Below, piece after piece: positions 62,286 through 64,000 of a stretch of DNA of 64,000 nucleotides. Both the position numbers and the translations under genes were made by a program. Position 1 is the stretch's first letter, and the number at the start of each line of letters is the position of its first letter. The stretch spans positions 204,559,262 through 204,623,261 of the forward strand of contig CM062292.1 of assembly GCA_031216915.1 (NCBI GenBank), in the 5' to 3' direction. Source of the DNA: Pictodentalium vernedei. Its lineage: Eukaryota > Mollusca > Scaphopoda > Dentaliida > Dentaliidae. Below the pieces are notes generated by a model. The model worked only from the letters and a program-made list of their open reading frames with translations, had not been told where the DNA came from and searched no databases.

Positions 62286-62990
62286 AAGTGTTTGAAATTA
62301 ACCATTTCCAAAATGATAGACAAAAAGCATCCAATGTTGACTAATTTTGGCATTCTCTCACGGCTCTCTTATTCACGCCCTCATTTTGCTTGGGGGTTAA
62401 ATCTTGAGATTAAAAAGTAAACAGTAACTTTCTTCTACAATCATTGTTGCATCTATCCATACCAAAATAATTGCTACAACAACCTTGGAATTAGAGGAAA
62501 TGAGTACAGATATTTGCAAAATTCACTGAAAATCAATTGTTTTCTTCTGACAGTACTATTCTTTACATGGCCAAAGCTTATGTTGTGTTAAGTCCCAAAG
62601 CATAACTTACAGCAGAGGATTTGTTCATTAGGCATCTCTACCTGTAGCAAAACAAAGTGTTTAGAATTAACCCTTTCCAAAATGACAGGAAGATGCAACC
62701 ACAGTTAGCTAATTTTGGCATTTTCGGATGGTACTCTTACCCTCATTTGCTTGAGGGTTAAAGATGAGATTAAAAACTAAACAGTAACATTCTTCTGCAA
62801 GCATTGTTGCATCTATGCATACAAAAATAATTGTTACAACAACCTCGCAATTATGAGACATTTGCCTTGAAGTTAGTAAATCTTGAAGATAAAATGATAT
62901 ATTCATATCATTTGTGGCCAACGGGGGTTAATTTTGAAATATTTGTGTGGTGATTTTAGTATATCATATTATGCTCTTAATGTGTGCACA
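62286..62990. repeat. Interspersed repeat R1, copies 3 and 4
   Basis: Two adjacent partial copies (from about 62286 and from about 62655) of the block described at 8127: GTGTTTGAAATTAACCATTT, AAACAGTAACTTTCTTC, TTGTTGCATCTATCCATACC, GGGGGTTAATTTTGAAATAT. Confidence 0.6.
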
Positions 62991-63207
62991 TCATTCACAG
63001 ACTGAGTGTCTGAAAAGAGACATGGACTAATCTTGAATTTTGGTATTTGAATGAACATGTTTAAGTTGAGGGCACTCCTGTTCAAGGCCTGACAACCGGG
63101 TCAGGGTTAAAACTTGGAATAAAACATATAACAGCAAAATTGTTCTTGGATAACAGTTAGATAATTGCCAAAAATGAGAAGTGGACAGAAATCGCGCATG
63201 GGTTAAT

Positions 63208-64000
63208 GGCGAAAAGGCGGTAATTTGGCTAATTTGACATTGAAATTGAACAGACAGCAGTGTCGCTCATACGCCCACTGCGTCCAGACCAGTGAAGGCA
63301 GATACACGAAATCTTCAGAAGTTGTTTTACTATCCCTGCTCGACAGGACAGTATCTTTGTCGAGTGACTGCGTGGGAACAGCGTGGATCGCGTGGAAGCC
63401 GCGAGGACGCTTCGTCCCTACTCTATTCCCAATGCAATGCCGTTTTCATTCACTATTTACCTATCACCGGTCGAGTTTGGCATTATTTCTGTCTATTTGA
63501 TGAACTGTTCAGCTTTAAATATTCGCACATTCATATGGGACAGAAAGTTTTGAGTTAATCTGCTTATTTTAGACCATCCCGGCAGAAACTGACAACTAGA
63601 CCCGGTGGCGAAAAAGCCGTCATCTGGCTAATTTGACATTCAAAGTGAACAGATACAATGTCGGATATACGCCAATTATGTCCCGACCATGCAAGGCAGA
63701 AACTAGAAATACTCAGAATGTTTTCTACTGTCCCTGTCCGACAGTTTAGTATCTTTGTCAAGTGCAGATACTGCGTTGAAATACCGTGGATCAGGTGGAA
63801 ACCGAGGGCACGATTCGTCCCTACTTTATTCTCAATTCAACAACTTTTCCATTCATTATTTACCTGTCCGCGGCTGAGTTAGGCATTATATCTGTATATT
63901 TGATGAACTGTTCAGCTTTAAATATTCGCACATTCATATGGGACAGAAAGGTTTGAGTTAAACTGCTTATTTATACCGTCCCGGGAGAAACCGACAACTC
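63208..64000. repeat. ~400-bp tandem repeat, two units, running off the window
   Basis: Units start near 63208 and 63606 (GGCGAAAAGGCGGTAATTTG / GGCGAAAAAGCCGTCATCTG) and share TCTGGCTAATTTGACATT, AGTATCTTTGTC, ATATTCGCACATTCATATGG and GACAACT. The last 80 bp of each are almost identical while the middles have diverged. No coding capacity. Confidence 0.8.

Noticed and set aside
62709..62921. Small gene on the minus strand
   Set aside because: Lies entirely within interspersed repeat R1 and is not open in the other copies.

Overview
The window is animal nuclear DNA. It is AT-rich, gene-poor and packed with transposable elements. tRNA-derived SINEs with the 'CCTTGGGCAAG' core, piggyBac-type TTAA MITEs, GGAC/AGAC microsatellites and Polinton-type elements suggest a marine lophotrochozoan, most likely a bivalve mollusc. 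That assignment is inference from repeat style; no host marker gene is present.

1-22.6 kb: repeat-filled host DNA. It holds a decayed LINE ORF1 on the minus strand, two Tc1/mariner transposase relics, five SINE copies (three with clear target duplications), several MITE families, a ~170-bp tandem array at 15.3-16.9 kb and two weak candidate first exons near 13.8 kb.

22.6-41.4 kb: a full-length Maverick/Polinton (adintovirus-like) element of about 18.7 kb. It has AGTAG termini, ~460-490 bp terminal inverted repeats (TIRs) and a perfect palindromic 6-bp target duplication, ACCGGT. Rightward genes on the left are a small Zn protein, a membrane-active protein, a zinc-ribbon/phospholipase A2 protein, a retroviral-type integrase, a candidate major capsid protein and an unknown basic protein. 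Leftward genes follow: fibre-like repeat protein, adenain-like protease, protein-primed DNA polymerase B and an IAP-like BIR/RING gene. Two tandem copies of an unrecognised 149-aa gene point right. A leftward morphogenesis block closes the element: hydrophobic pVI/pX-like protein, penton, packaging ATPase, Ala/Lys-rich core-like protein and a DUF8207-like protein. Together these would replicate, package, mature and integrate a virus-like genome. Seven genes are broken by single-base frameshifts or premature stops, so this copy is probably defective.

41.4-48.8 kb: relics of a second Polinton with a different capsid lineage (protease, capsid, pVI/pX-like, penton, integrase, all minus strand), broken by repeats, a microsatellite and a tandem duplication. 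The 3' end of an LTR retrotransposon abuts it at 48.8-49.9 kb.

50.3-51.3 kb: two exon-like blocks resembling the halves of a C-type lectin domain, with a MITE between them. They are the best candidate host coding DNA.

51.4-60.85 kb: an apparently unclassified mobile element. It has 1.48-kb inverted repeats beginning AGTAGTAGTG, a perfect 6-bp target duplication (GTCCGA), and one intact large ORF that combines an XPG/FEN-like PIN nuclease fold with a C-terminal cysteine-rich CXC domain. No transposase is visible. The ends and duplication length match the Polinton next door, suggesting it borrows a Polinton integrase. An 800-bp palindrome and a nested Harbinger-like composite sit in its right half.

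60.85-64 kb: more MITE and interspersed repeat copies, then a ~400-bp tandem repeat that runs off the window.
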